DNA of 32,760 nt from Enterococcus_I eurekensis (GCF_042654605.1 NZ_JBHSGT010000044.1:1-32760); one strand, 5' to 3'; shown: positions 23,357-32,498, counted from the stretch's first letter. A program made the numbers and translations. The notes: generated from the sequence alone by a model not told the origin.

Positions 23357-23728
23357 ATGCACGTCTTAGGAAATATCATTTGGTTTTTATTTGGTGGTTT
23401 TATTGGTGGCCTTAGTTGGACAATTGCAGGAGCACTCTGGTGTATGACTATTATTGGAATTCCCGTTGGCATGCAATGTTTCAAACTTGCTTCTTTAAGT
23501 TTTTGGCCGTTTGGTAAAGATATTGTCTATGACAATACATCCGGTGCATCTCTCATTCTCAATATTCTATGGTTAATTTTTAGTGGACTGCCTCTAGCCC
23601 TTGGTCATTTAGTTAGTGGGCTCTTGTTAACGATTACGATTATTGGAATTCCTTTTGCCAAACAATCTTTCAAACTCGCACGACTAGCTTTAATGCCTTT
23701 TGGTGCACGAGTTGTCAACATTCGTTAA
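23357..23728 (+). CDS. YccF family inner-membrane protein
   Basis: The protein has 123 residues from the ATG at 23357 (a TTG at 23345 would add four); neither has a strong SD. It contains two copies of the YccF domain. Each is a membrane segment ending in the turn TIIGIPVG or TIIGIPFA followed by F-K-L-A and a Phe/Leu-rich, amphipathic helix: GMQCFKLASLSFWPFG near residues 40-55 and KQSFKLARLALMPFG near 103-117. The second repeat ends the protein. The role of YccF proteins is not known. Its terminator is shared with the convergent glucosidase gene. Confidence 0.82.
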   Translation: MHVLGNIIWFLFGGFIGGLSWTIAGALWCMTIIGIPVGMQCFKLASLSFWPFGKDIVYDNTSGASLILNILWLIFSGLPLALGHLVSGLLLTITIIGIPFAKQSFKLARLALMPFGARVVNIR

Positions 23729-23733
23729 AATCC

Positions 23734-23781
23734 AAAGAACCTACGCTATCGAAGTTTTCCATTCGATAGCGTAGGTTCTTT
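23734..23781. terminator. Bidirectional terminator between convergent genes
   Basis: A perfect 20-bp stem (23734-23753 with 23762-23781) with an 8-nt loop and A/T ends on both sides serves the yccF gene on the plus strand and the glucosidase gene on the minus strand. Confidence 0.9.
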
Positions 23782-23792
23782 TACTTGATAAA

Positions 23793-25238
23793 TTACTCTA
23801 CTGATAAGCTCGCGCCATTGGTTTCTATCACTTCTTTGTACCAATAATAACTATCTTTCTTATAGCGATCAAGCGTGCCGCCCTCTTCATCACGGTCAAC
23901 ATAAATAAAGCCGTAACGTTTTTGGTAACCATTTAACCAACTTAATAAGTCCGTAAATGACCACGTACAATAACCCAAAATTTCACAACCTTCATCCGAA
24001 GCTTTAATCAACTCTTTTAAATGAGCTGCTAAATAAGCAATTCGATAATCATCATGAATTTTGTTGTCTGTAGTTTTTTTATCGAATGCACCTAGACCAT
24101 TTTCCGAAATAATGATTGGTAAGTCATAACGACTAGTAATTTCTTTACAAGCAAAACGTAACCCAGATGGATCAATTACCCAATCCCAATCGGTTGTCTC
24201 TAAATAAGGATTACTTGGATTTTTATAGACTCCCGGTACACCAGTTACTTGTCCGGTCCCTTTTTTACCTGTTGTATTCATTTCACCAAATGGCGTCACA
24301 CCATCTAGCGGATTGTATTCAACTGTTGCGGTCTGGTAATAATTGACACCCATAAAATCGACTTTTTGAGCAGCCACATGTAACGTTTTAGAATCTTCTT
24401 CCGTAATCGTCGGCGCCACACCTTGTTTTTCTAAATATCGCAAAGCTGTTCTAGGATAACGACCATAGGCATAAACATCCATCCACCAAAAACTCTTTAA
24501 ATTATCATGGTCTAATTTAGCCATTCCATTTTCAGGGCGACTGTCAATCGCATAACTTGGGCTATAAGCAAAGCTTGCACCAATTTTTCCTTCCGGCATA
24601 ATTTCTTTAAAAGCTAGCACGGCCTTGGCATGTGCTAAGAAGACATGATGATTAACTTGATAATACGTTTTTTCATCATTGAATTTTCCTGGTGGGTGCA
24701 TCGCTGTCATCCAACCAAAACCTGTAAAAATATTTTGTTCATTAATCGTAATCCAGTACTTAACTTTTCCTTTGTAGGCGTTAAATAAATACGTTGCATA
24801 ATTAACATAGGCATCGATGGCTTGTGGGCTTTCCCAACCACCGTAGGCTTCTTCTAATGCTTGTGGCAAATCCCAGTGATACAAGGTGACCATTGGCTCA
24901 ATCTTGTATTTTAAACATTCATCAATAACCGCTTCATAAAAATCAACCCCAGACTGATTCACTTCTCCCGTTCCATTTGGGAAAATACGTGTCCAAGCAA
25001 TCGAGAAACGATAGGTTTTTAATCCCATTTCAGCCATTAATGCAATATCTTCTTTAAAACGGTGATAATGATCGACTGCAACTTCTCCTGTCGTTTCTTT
25101 AAATGTTTTTCCAGGAATTTTAACGAATTCATCCCAGTTTGAAACACCTTTACCATCAATATTATGGGCTCCTTCAATCTGGTAAGCGGCTGAAGCACTT
25201 CCCCATAAAAAGCCTTTAGGCATTGTTAATTGACTCAT
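23793..25238 (-). CDS. GH1 6-phospho-beta-glucosidase
   Basis: A TIM-barrel glycosidase of 481 residues. The acid/base Glu is in TINEQN (about 167) and the nucleophile Glu in ISENGLG (about 379). The NEQN variant, together with S433, K440 and Y442 in LLSWLNGYQKRYGF, is the phosphate-binding set of 6-phospho-beta-glucosidases, so the substrates are PTS-imported phosphorylated beta-glucosides such as cellobiose or arbutin. No PTS gene is adjacent. The SD AAGGAGG lies 7 bp before the ATG. The upstream region holds no clear antiterminator or catabolite site that I can see. Confidence 0.9.
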   Translation of the reverse strand: MSQLTMPKGFLWGSASAAYQIEGAHNIDGKGVSNWDEFVKIPGKTFKETTGEVAVDHYHRFKEDIALMAEMGLKTYRFSIAWTRIFPNGTGEVNQSGVDFYEAVIDECLKYKIEPMVTLYHWDLPQALEEAYGGWESPQAIDAYVNYATYLFNAYKGKVKYWITINEQNIFTGFGWMTAMHPPGKFNDEKTYYQVNHHVFLAHAKAVLAFKEIMPEGKIGASFAYSPSYAIDSRPENGMAKLDHDNLKSFWWMDVYAYGRYPRTALRYLEKQGVAPTITEEDSKTLHVAAQKVDFMGVNYYQTATVEYNPLDGVTPFGEMNTTGKKGTGQVTGVPGVYKNPSNPYLETTDWDWVIDPSGLRFACKEITSRYDLPIIISENGLGAFDKKTTDNKIHDDYRIAYLAAHLKELIKASDEGCEILGYCTWSFTDLLSWLNGYQKRYGFIYVDRDEEGGTLDRYKKDSYYWYKEVIETNGASLSVE

Positions 25239-25344
25239 TAATAAATCCTCCTTAAAAAAATCATTGCTGCATCTCCATTTTCCTATAGCTTCATCGATTT
25301 GTCTACAGTAAAAAAAGCAGATAAATCCGACATTTTTCGAACAG

Positions 25345-25390
25345 GAAAAACCATACCTGAAGGATAAAAAAATTCCTTTTAGATATGGTT
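25345..25390 (-). terminator. Terminator of topB
   Basis: AACCATA..AAAGGA pairs with TCCTT..TATGGTT on the minus strand around an A/U loop and ends in five U, about 25 bp past the topB stop. Confidence 0.72.
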
Positions 25391-25415
25391 AGATGTAAAT
25401 CATTGAATAAATTCT

Positions 25416-27494
25416 TTAAGTTTTTTCCATCGCAGCTTTAAGCGCTGCTGCTAATGGACTTTCTTGTGGTTCTTCTTCTTGACTGTATTTCTTAACAAGT
25501 TTACGTTCTTCGTGTTTAGTCATTTTCTTTTTGCGGGCTTTGTTGTCGAGCATTTTTTCACTAATCCCACAATATTTGCATTTGAAAAATGAACCATTTT
25601 TACCATCAATAATCTCCATTTTTTTATGGCACTGAGAACAACGGTGATTCGAAATTTTTGGATCTTTACGACGACGGTAGCTACACTCTTGGTTACTACA
25701 AATATATATTTTCCCATCTTTGGTATTGCGTTCTCTTAGTGCTTCACCACATTCTGGACAAACTTTGTTCGTAAGTGAGAAATCTTTGTATTCTTGTTTT
25801 GAATCTTTAATTTCTGCGACTAGACGTTTCGTATCTTGTTCGATTTCTTTCAAGAAGGCTTGCGATGTTTTCTTTCCTTGAGCAATCGCTTCTAGATCTT
25901 TTTCCCATTTTTCAGTTAAGTCTGGACTGACTAACGAAGGATTCACAAGACTTAATAGCTGTTTGCCTTTTGGTGTGACGCCCAGTACGTTGCCACGGCG
26001 TTCCATTAATTCTGACTTGATTAATTTTTCAATAATTTCAGCTCGAGTTGCCGGAGTTCCTAGCGAATGTTTTTCCATTTGCTGTAGTAAACTACCTTCT
26101 GTCGCTAATTTTGGCGCACTCGTTAACTCTTGATTGACTTGGAAATTACCTTTAACAGTTTTGATTTGTTGCCAATCAATTAAAACTTCTTTCTTACCTT
26201 CACTGGCTTTCCAACCTGCTTGAATCACTTGCTCTTGTTTAAAGACAAATAAATTACCAGAAAAATCAATTATCGCTTTCACATTTTGGGTCACGTGTTT
26301 TTCAGCAAACAATCCTAAAAAGCGTTCAACAATTAAACGATAAATTTTAACTTCATCACTGGTCATTTTTTCCACTCGAGGACTTTCTTCAGTAGGAATT
26401 AAAGCATAGTGATCGGTAACTTTTTGATCATTAAAGACGCTCGTTAAACAAACTTGACCACCATTTTTAATGTATTCTTTGGCACGTGGATCGAACCCCG
26501 CTATCGCTTGTAAACGATCTTTCATCGTATTCGCCACATCTTTTGGTAAATATTTTGAATCGGTACGCGGATAACTGACAGCTTTGTGGCTTTCATATAG
26601 ACTTTGAACTAAAGATAATGTCTTTTTAGCTGAGTATTGATAGAGTTGATTCGCTACTCGTTGCAATTCGGTTAAATCATAAGGTAACGGCTGAGCGAGA
26701 CTCTTTTCTTTTGCCTCAACACTTACGACTTTCCCTAGTGTTCCACTTAATTCTTTGACAAAACTTTCAGCTTGTTTTCGTTCAGTAAACTGTTGAGGAT
26801 TTTTCAATTGCAAACGGCCTTTTAAATTTTGATATAAAAGATCAATTGAAAAATATGTTGTCGGAATAAATTTCTCCGATTTTTCTTGGGCTTGATGAAC
26901 TAGACTCAAGGTTGGTGTTTGAACACGACCAGCTGATAAACTATCTTGATATTTAACCGTTAAAGCACGAGTCACATTCAGACCGATTAACCAATCAGCT
27001 TTACCACGCGCAACGGCTGACTGATACAAATTCTCAAACTGTTTCGCTGGTTTTAATTGGCGAAAACCTTGTTGAACTGCTTGTTTCGTTTGAGAAGAAA
27101 TCCATAAACGTTCCATTGGTTTGTTCGTTTTAATCCATTCAAAAACAAAACGACCAACGGCTTCTCCTTCACGTCCGCTATCGGTAGCAATGACGATGCC
27201 AGAAACATCTTTACGCTTCGCTAAATCCCCAATTATTTTTAATTGTCGATTGGTCTTTGGTAAAGGTTTTAAGCCAATATGTTTAGGAATCATTGGTAAC
27301 GTTTCTAAATTCCATGTTTTCCATTCTTTTTGAATATCTTCTGGTAGTTTAAGTGAAAGTAAATGTCCATATGCCCATGTAATCACATATTGATCGCTTT
27401 CAAAATAATCTTTCCCGCGCGGTGTGGCACCTAGAACTTTGGCAAAATCTTTAGCCACACTCGGCTTTTCTGTTAAAACTAGTTTTTTACTCAT
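25416..27494 (-). CDS. topB: DNA topoisomerase III
   Basis: Type IA enzyme that passes one DNA strand through another, important for decatenation. It has 692 residues from the ATG at 27494, which has AAAGGAG at 5 bp; the frame goes 11 codons further. The TOPRIM domain starts VLTEKPSVAKDFAKVLGA and carries TDSGREGEA (about 104-112). The active-site Tyr is in SYPRTDSKYL (about 308). The C-terminal part adds two zinc ribbons (CPECG..CSNQEC at about 600-625 and CSQC..CKYC at about 640-660), typical of the Firmicutes chromosomal form and of conjugative-element relatives. Its neighbours are not conjugation genes, so I read it as chromosomal. Confidence 0.93.
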   Translation of the reverse strand: MSKKLVLTEKPSVAKDFAKVLGATPRGKDYFESDQYVITWAYGHLLSLKLPEDIQKEWKTWNLETLPMIPKHIGLKPLPKTNRQLKIIGDLAKRKDVSGIVIATDSGREGEAVGRFVFEWIKTNKPMERLWISSQTKQAVQQGFRQLKPAKQFENLYQSAVARGKADWLIGLNVTRALTVKYQDSLSAGRVQTPTLSLVHQAQEKSEKFIPTTYFSIDLLYQNLKGRLQLKNPQQFTERKQAESFVKELSGTLGKVVSVEAKEKSLAQPLPYDLTELQRVANQLYQYSAKKTLSLVQSLYESHKAVSYPRTDSKYLPKDVANTMKDRLQAIAGFDPRAKEYIKNGGQVCLTSVFNDQKVTDHYALIPTEESPRVEKMTSDEVKIYRLIVERFLGLFAEKHVTQNVKAIIDFSGNLFVFKQEQVIQAGWKASEGKKEVLIDWQQIKTVKGNFQVNQELTSAPKLATEGSLLQQMEKHSLGTPATRAEIIEKLIKSELMERRGNVLGVTPKGKQLLSLVNPSLVSPDLTEKWEKDLEAIAQGKKTSQAFLKEIEQDTKRLVAEIKDSKQEYKDFSLTNKVCPECGEALRERNTKDGKIYICSNQECSYRRRKDPKISNHRCSQCHKKMEIIDGKNGSFFKCKYCGISEKMLDNKARKKKMTKHEERKLVKKYSQEEEPQESPLAAALKAAMEKT

Positions 27495-27529
27495 ATATTC
27501 TCCTTTATTGAGGCAGTTCTTCTCCAAAT

Positions 27530-27577
27530 TAAAAACTGTTACTTATTCTATTATAAGCAACAGTTTCTATTCGTCAA
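27530..27577 (-). promoter_or_regulatory. topB promoter overlapping an upstream terminator
   Basis: A 14-bp hairpin (27533-27546 with 27553-27566) ends the DUF1033 gene. The topB promoter TTGACG (27572-27577), 16-bp spacer, TATAAT (27550-27555) runs through the same bases. Confidence 0.6.
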
Positions 27578-27589
27578 AATCATTTTCTA

Positions 27590-27955
27590 TTAAGCTTGTT
27601 TTCGAATGCAAATTTTTTCTTTTGCTTCTTCGCTAATACTCTCATAAAATGCACGATCGACTTCAATAGTCACAGGCTTATCATCTTTTAATAATGCTAA
27701 ACCTAAAAACAATTGCAAGCCTTCAACACAATCTTCACACCAATGTTCCTCGCCATCATTCCAAAAAGCAGTTAAGAAATTTGGTTTGATATGGATATGT
27801 TCATATTTTGCGCGTAAGATTTCCCATTGTTTGCGGTACTCTACTTGTGCTTCCTCGAAAGTACTAAATTGTTGGATTTCACGAATATCTTCTCGCCAGT
27901 CACCAAAAAACCACCAAGGTTCATTTTCTCCATACATTGTTAGAACTTGATACAT
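27590..27955 (-). CDS. DUF1033 family protein
   Basis: The protein has 121 residues and starts MYQVLTMYGENEPWWFFGDW, the conserved DUF1033 opening with paired Trp, followed by FNDWREDI-like and NFLTAFWNDGEEHWCEDCVEGLQLFLGL segments. A Cys pair in EHWCEDC could bind metal. The family is limited to Lactobacillales and Bacilli and is often annotated near competence or replication genes, but its activity is unknown. The SD GCGAGGTGAAGAAGA precedes the ATG. It is transcribed alone. Confidence 0.8.
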   Translation of the reverse strand: MYQVLTMYGENEPWWFFGDWREDIREIQQFSTFEEAQVEYRKQWEILRAKYEHIHIKPNFLTAFWNDGEEHWCEDCVEGLQLFLGLALLKDDKPVTIEVDRAFYESISEEAKEKICIRKQA

Positions 27956-28100
27956 TCTTCTTCACCTCGCGCCTTTTATTAACTAAAATCATATTAATCA
28001 TTTTTTTGTTTTGATTCAATTAATTGGCTTGTGAAGAAAAAAGCTATCACAGCAGCGATTTAACGCGACCGCTTTCATTTTCGAACGTTTGTTGAAACAA

Positions 28101-28146
28101 GAAAAAACGATAGAAAGATTCTTCGTATCGAATCTCTCTATCGTTT
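28101..28146 (-). terminator. Terminator of mnmA
   Basis: A 17-bp stem with one mismatch (28105-28121 with 28130-28146), loop TTCGTATC, U-run on the minus strand, 20 bp past the mnmA stop. Confidence 0.85.
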
Positions 28147-28167
28147 CAGTTTTATGCTAATTCATTT

Positions 28168-29289
28168 TTAAACGTAAGCTAACACTTTTTCATCTTGGAA
28201 GGCTTGATCGATTAAACCGCCACCTAAACAAGTCATACCATCATAAAAAACAACGGCTTGACCAGGTGTTACTGCACGGGCCGGCGTATCAAAAATCACT
28301 TCTGCTTGATTATTATCCAATAAACGAACAGTTACCGGTACATCTTGTTGACGGTAACGGAATTTTGCTGTACAACGGAATTCTTTTGGTTTGTCTTCAT
28401 TCGTTGTAAAGTGAATTTCACTCGCTGTTAATTTATCAGCAAAAAGTGCAGGGTGATTAAAACCTTGACCCACATAAAGTGTATTTGTTACTAAATCTTT
28501 ACCAACGACAAACCATGGTTCTTGTGTTGAACCACCGCCACCAATCCCTAAACCTTGGCGTTGTCCAATCGTGTAGTACATTAAACCATCGTGTTGACCT
28601 TTAATTTCGCCATCAAGCGTGACCATATTGCCACGTTTAGCTGGTAAATAGTTTCCTAGGAATTCTTTAAAATTCTTTTCGCCAATAAAACAAACACCGG
28701 TTGAATCTTTTTTCTTAGCTGTTGCTAAGTTGGCTTCTTCGGCAATTCGACGAACTTCTGATTTATCCATGCCACCTAATGGGAACATGGTTTTATCTAA
28801 TTGTTCTTGTGATAATTGACTTAAAAAGTACGTTTGGTCTTTATTATTATCGACACCACGTAACATTTGAACGACACCATTTTCATCGCGAACGGCTTGT
28901 GCGTAATGACCAGTTGCCACATAATCGGCTCCTAGATCCATCGCGTAGTCCAAGAAAGCTTTAAATTTAATTTCTTTGTTACACATAACATCTGGATTGG
29001 GTGTTCGACCTAAACGGTATTCTGCTAAGAAATATTCGAAAACACGATCCCAATATTCTTTTTCAAAGTTAACCGAATAATACGGTACACCAATTTGAGC
29101 CGCAACTTTGGCTACATCTTTATAATCTTCTGTCGCGGTACAAACCCCATTTTCATCGGTATCATCCCAGTTTTTCATAAAGATACCAATTACATCATAG
29201 CCTTGTTCTTTCAACAAAAGCGCTGTTACTGACGAGTCTACCCCGCCACTCATGCCGACAACTACACGAATTTTACTGTTGTCTGTCAT
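28168..29289 (-). CDS. mnmA: tRNA-specific 2-thiouridylase MnmA
   Basis: Adds sulfur to C2 of the wobble uridine in tRNA-Lys, tRNA-Glu and tRNA-Gln, with ATP and persulfide from a cysteine desulfurase (one is encoded 3 kb away). PP-loop SGGVDSS at 14-20, catalytic Cys-103 in PDVMCN and persulfide Cys-200 in TGVCFIGE, then the C-terminal beta-barrel that holds tRNA. The start at 29289 (MTDNSK, 373 residues) is preceded by GGTGATTTTC; the ATGs five and four codons upstream have no SD. Promoter GTGAAA/TATAAT lies about 75 bp upstream. Confidence 0.95.
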   Translation of the reverse strand: MTDNSKIRVVVGMSGGVDSSVTALLLKEQGYDVIGIFMKNWDDTDENGVCTATEDYKDVAKVAAQIGVPYYSVNFEKEYWDRVFEYFLAEYRLGRTPNPDVMCNKEIKFKAFLDYAMDLGADYVATGHYAQAVRDENGVVQMLRGVDNNKDQTYFLSQLSQEQLDKTMFPLGGMDKSEVRRIAEEANLATAKKKDSTGVCFIGEKNFKEFLGNYLPAKRGNMVTLDGEIKGQHDGLMYYTIGQRQGLGIGGGGSTQEPWFVVGKDLVTNTLYVGQGFNHPALFADKLTASEIHFTTNEDKPKEFRCTAKFRYRQQDVPVTVRLLDNNQAEVIFDTPARAVTPGQAVVFYDGMTCLGGGLIDQAFQDEKVLAYV

Positions 29290-29361
29290 GAAAATCACCA
29301 TCATTTCATTATAAATTCTGAATTCTACGATTTGAAGGTCGCAACTTTTTCAGTACTTGCC

Positions 29362-29390
29362 ATTATACTAGAGATTCATGAAAATTTCAC
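29362..29390 (-). promoter_or_regulatory. Promoter of mnmA
   Basis: TATAAT (29362-29367) with GTGAAA (29385-29390) at 17 bp on the minus strand. Confidence 0.5.
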
Positions 29391-29459
29391 GAGAATCGAA
29401 TTTTTTTATAAAAATTATTATCAATTATTCAGTGTAATATTTCCAACAAAAACGTCCGT

Positions 29460-29606
29460 TTAAATGATTTCATTATAAATTTTTTCGAACTGCGTATAGA
29501 TTTCTTTCAGCGGTACACGTTTTTCTTCTCGAGTCGCCATTGATTTGATATTAACCATTCCATCTTTATCCTCAAAATCTAATTTATTTCCTCCCAAGAA
29601 TGCTTT
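29460..29606 (-). pseudogene. Possible C-terminal remnant of a HisRS-like gene
   Basis: A 48-codon open frame (KAFLGGNKLDFEDKDGMVN..KSMATREEKRVPLKEI..) ends in TAA at 29460. Its order (hydrophobic-L-G..L..G-V-N-I-K-M-x-T-R-E..V-P-L-x-E) resembles the last 45 residues of histidyl-tRNA synthetase anticodon-binding domains. It has no start of its own and overlaps the last 28 bp of the metallophosphoesterase gene in a different frame. An in-frame TGA just upstream shows it is not part of a longer gene here. Confidence 0.35.
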
Positions 29607-30382
29607 TCAGCGTTAAAAGACGTATACCTATATGTTTCGGTGTCATATTGTAAGACAGGAACGATTCTACTTTTAAGTGTATGTCCATCGATAAAGAAAT
29701 GATTATATCCATCCCAATAGACTTTTCCTAAATCATTTATCTCATTTGAAACTTCTTCTGAATGAATATGCCCACTAATAATATCCTTGTAAAATGCTCC
29801 TGTTGTCGCAGGATACTTTCCTGTAAAAGTCCCGTCCATTGTAAGATATTTCCAATTTTCGCCATCCTCTTCGTCGATTCCAGCATGTACAAAAATTTGA
29901 TTTTTCGTTTCAAAATAACGCTTTTCAGTTACTTTACGCTTTAACCAGTGGAATAATTCCTTAACTTCTTCTAGTTCCATCATTTTTTGATGCAATACAT
30001 CATTCAAATTCATCAGATTTTGACTAACATTCGCAAAATTTTGACTTCCATGAATGATAGTCTCAAATTCTGAAGTTTCAAAAAAACTACTAATTGTCTC
30101 AAACCCCATATTAATTGCATAAAAATCTTCATTTTTTTCATAAAAAAAGAGCCAATTACAAAACCACTCGTCATGATTTCCTAGCAGAGTTATTACTTGG
30201 TTTGGGTATTGTTTTTCAAGATTCATAATTTCATTTAGGACTCGAAAAGATTTGTCTCCTCCATCTACATAATCTCCTAAAAAAATGAGTAAATCAGATG
30301 GTTCCAAATGAATCGCTGACAGTGAATACATCATTGCATCGTAGCAACCATGAATATCACTAAGTGCATATATTTTAGCCAC
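29579..30382 (-). CDS. Metallophosphoesterase
   Basis: The protein has 267 residues with all five calcineurin-type motifs: DIHGCYDA (8-15), GDYVDGGDKS (36-45), GNHDEW (68-73), HAGIDEEDG (about 187) and SGHIHS (about 217). These residues bind two metals. It resembles the ApaH/PrpE/protein-phosphatase group that hydrolyses dinucleoside polyphosphates or phosphoproteins. The start codon is GTG, with only a weak SD. It sits between mnmA and DUF1831, where related genomes usually have no such gene, and overlaps a gene remnant at its 3' end, so it may be a later arrival. Confidence 0.85.
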   Translation of the reverse strand: MAKIYALSDIHGCYDAMMYSLSAIHLEPSDLLIFLGDYVDGGDKSFRVLNEIMNLEKQYPNQVITLLGNHDEWFCNWLFFYEKNEDFYAINMGFETISSFFETSEFETIIHGSQNFANVSQNLMNLNDVLHQKMMELEEVKELFHWLKRKVTEKRYFETKNQIFVHAGIDEEDGENWKYLTMDGTFTGKYPATTGAFYKDIISGHIHSEEVSNEINDLGKVYWDGYNHFFIDGHTLKSRIVPVLQYDTETYRYTSFNAEKHSWEEIN

Positions 30383-30468
30383 AACTAACCAACCCTTTTC
30401 ACTTTTTACTTAAATAATTCAATGAAGCGTCTTCCCACATCGAAAGGATTTTTGATACTGTTTAACAA

Positions 30469-30509
30469 AAAACTTGAGTCAAGGATTTTTATTCCCTGCC
30501 TCAAGTTTT
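30469..30509 (-). terminator. Terminator of the DUF1831 gene
   Basis: AAAACTTGAG (10 bp) pairs with CTCAAGTTTT around a 21-nt loop, on the minus strand, directly past the stop codon. Confidence 0.78.
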
Positions 30510-30515
30510 CAATTT

Positions 30516-30860
30516 TTAAACTACTTTTTCAAATAAACCACGGCTAATAAAGCCATCCATTAAGAAATAAAACTTCTTTTGTAGCATTTCGTGTTGGCTA
30601 CCTTTAAATAAATTGACTGATTTTAAACCATTACCGGTTGTAACAGACATTTTTAATGTTTGAATGTCCTTATCAACAGTAATTTTTAATTTAAAGCCTT
30701 CTTTACTTTGAGGAGTTGCTTCTAATGAACGAATTAATTGGAAGTTCCCACCATTTGTTTCAGTGAAACCATTGTCACGTAATGTGTAACGCTTTGCTTC
30801 AGGGGCAATGCGATAATATACATCCGAACCTAAGACTGTTGCTTGTTTTTCAAATGCCAT
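30516..30860 (-). CDS. DUF1831 protein
   Basis: The protein has 114 residues and matches the DUF1831 pattern: ..VYYRIAPEAKRYTLRDNGFTETNGGNFQLIRSL.. and a C-terminal FLMDGFISRGLFEKV. The domain is found in Lactobacillales, usually beside the cysteine desulfurase and mnmA genes, which is the case here (iscS 0.5 kb upstream, mnmA 1.2 kb downstream). A role in tRNA thiolation or sulfur transfer is therefore suggested by context only; no Cys is present, so it is not itself a persulfide carrier. The SD AGGTGAAG lies 2 bp before the ATG. Confidence 0.85.
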   Translation of the reverse strand: MAFEKQATVLGSDVYYRIAPEAKRYTLRDNGFTETNGGNFQLIRSLEATPQSKEGFKLKITVDKDIQTLKMSVTTGNGLKSVNLFKGSQHEMLQKKFYFLMDGFISRGLFEKVV

Positions 30861-30937
30861 CTCTTCACCTCATCTAATTTCTTAACTTAATTATAAGAGT
30901 TTACGCCGCTGAATGCTAGTCTCTTTCGATGAAAAAA

Positions 30938-31216
30938 TTATTCTAAATCTGAGCGTTCGATTGCAATTGATGGATAATGCATTTGAGAATCTAATCGTTG
31001 ATCTAAATTGATTCCATAAATCATGTAATAACTTTCGGGGTCTTTTTCAGTGACTTCATCGTAAATTTCTTTAATTTTATCAACGTCTGATGAAGCATAA
31101 ATTAAAGAAACTACACCGATTTTATCTGATTCGTTGGATTCAATTGAACCTTTCATAATGATTTTCAAATCACTTATACTTTCTAATCCATATTCTAACC
31201 AGTTAACTTCATCCAT
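30938..31216 (-). CDS. Small acidic protein of unknown function
   Basis: The protein has 92 residues, is very acidic (many Asp and Glu), has no signal or membrane segment and looks like a small alpha-beta fold: GVVSLIYASSD then a helix DKIKEIYDEVTEKD then YYMIYGINLD. The AAGGAG site is well placed. I do not recognise the family. It stands between DUF1831 and the cysteine desulfurase on the same strand, but the spaces of 78 and 139 bp leave room for separate promoters. Confidence 0.7.
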   Translation of the reverse strand: MDEVNWLEYGLESISDLKIIMKGSIESNESDKIGVVSLIYASSDVDKIKEIYDEVTEKDPESYYMIYGINLDQRLDSQMHYPSIAIERSDLE

Positions 31217-31355
31217 GTTTTTTCCAACTCCTTATTTAAAAATAATTAAACAAAATAAATTTTTTAAAATCTAAGTTTGTTATTTATTTTCAAACAACAT
31301 CACGCCACCCCTTTATCTTGATTTCTTTTAATATAATAAATTATCGTAACATTTT

Positions 31356-32498
31356 CTAGTCTCTTTTTAGTCTTCTAACGGATGAAATCATATTTTCAGC
31401 TAGTTTTTCAACTTCTTCTGTTGTATTTCCTAAACCAAAACTTATACGGATCGATTCGGTGATACTCGCATCTTCTTTCCCATACATCGCTTCTAGAACG
31501 TGTGACGGTTCCACGTTACCGGCACTGCAGGCAGAGCCGGTTGAAATCGCGATTCCTTGCAAGTCTAAATGCATTAATAGTAAGTTACTCGCTACTCCGT
31601 TTAAATGTAAATTTAAAATATGTGGTAGACGAGTTGCCTGTTCACCATTAATTTCAAAAGAAATCTCCGCTTCATTTAGACGTGCAAGCAAAAGTTGATT
31701 AAATTTTTCATAGGTCATCCAATTTTCTTGTTGTTTTTCTTCACCGAGTTGTTGAATAGCTGTTTCTAATCCAATAATTCCTGCTAAATTTTCGGTTCCT
31801 GCACGACGTTTTTCTTCTTGTTCTCCACCATACATCAATGGCGTTCTTTTTACTCCTGAACGTTGGTATAAAAAGCCCACACCTTTTGGTCCATTAATTT
31901 TATGTGCTGAAATACTTAATAGATCAATGCCAATTTCATTTGGTTTCAAAGCTATTTTCCCAAAAACCTGAACCGCATCGGTATGAAAAGTCGCAGGATG
32001 TTTCGCTAAAACTTGGCCAATTTCAGCAATCGGAAATAATACTCCTGTCTCATTATTGGCATACATCACTGAAACTAAAATAGTATCTGGGCGTAAGGCA
32101 GCTTCAACTTGAGCCGCTGTAATTTGTCCATTTGAATCGACTGGTAAATAGGTCACTTCAAAGCCTTTTTTCTCTAAATAAGCCATGGATTCTAAAACAG
32201 CTGGGTGTTCCACATTCGTCGTGATAATATGTTTGCCTTCTGATACTCTCGCTTCTGCTGTACCAATAATTGCCATGTTGTCACTTTCCGTTCCACCACT
32301 AGTAAAAACAATTTCATTAGTTTTTACTTGAAGTTGACTAGCAATTTGTTGACGAGCTGCTTCTAAAGACTCATGAGCTTTACGCCCAAATTGATGAATA
32401 CTCGATGGGTTACCATATGTCTCCTCCATCGTTGAAACCATTGCGTTTAAGACGATTGGATTTATAGGTGTTGTTGCTGCATGATCAAAGTATGGCAT
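31356..32498 (-). CDS. iscS: Cysteine desulfurase (IscS/NifS family)
   Basis: A PLP enzyme that takes sulfur from cysteine for tRNA thiolation (MnmA), Fe-S cluster assembly or thiamine. It has 380 residues from the ATG at 32498, preceded by AGGAGG; the frame goes 48 codons further without an SD or homology. PLP lysine in SAHKINGP (K200), HTDAVQ for the cofactor ring, and active Cys-324 in STGSACSAGNVEP, with no long insertion in the Cys loop, so class I. A partner mnmA and DUF1831 are near. The family members specialised for MnmA often lie next to it. Confidence 0.93.
   Translation of the reverse strand: MPYFDHAATTPINPIVLNAMVSTMEETYGNPSSIHQFGRKAHESLEAARQQIASQLQVKTNEIVFTSGGTESDNMAIIGTAEARVSEGKHIITTNVEHPAVLESMAYLEKKGFEVTYLPVDSNGQITAAQVEAALRPDTILVSVMYANNETGVLFPIAEIGQVLAKHPATFHTDAVQVFGKIALKPNEIGIDLLSISAHKINGPKGVGFLYQRSGVKRTPLMYGGEQEEKRRAGTENLAGIIGLETAIQQLGEEKQQENWMTYEKFNQLLLARLNEAEISFEINGEQATRLPHILNLHLNGVASNLLLMHLDLQGIAISTGSACSAGNVEPSHVLEAMYGKEDASITESIRISFGLGNTTEEVEKLAENMISSVRRLKRD

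Noticed and set aside
25240..25345. Catabolite (cre) site or BglG-type antiterminator before the glucosidase
   Set aside because: No match to the cre consensus or a RAT-terminator pair could be convincingly drawn.
28010..28100. Possible small gene or RNA between mnmA and DUF1033
   Set aside because: No open frame with an SD and no strong hairpin other than the mnmA terminator.
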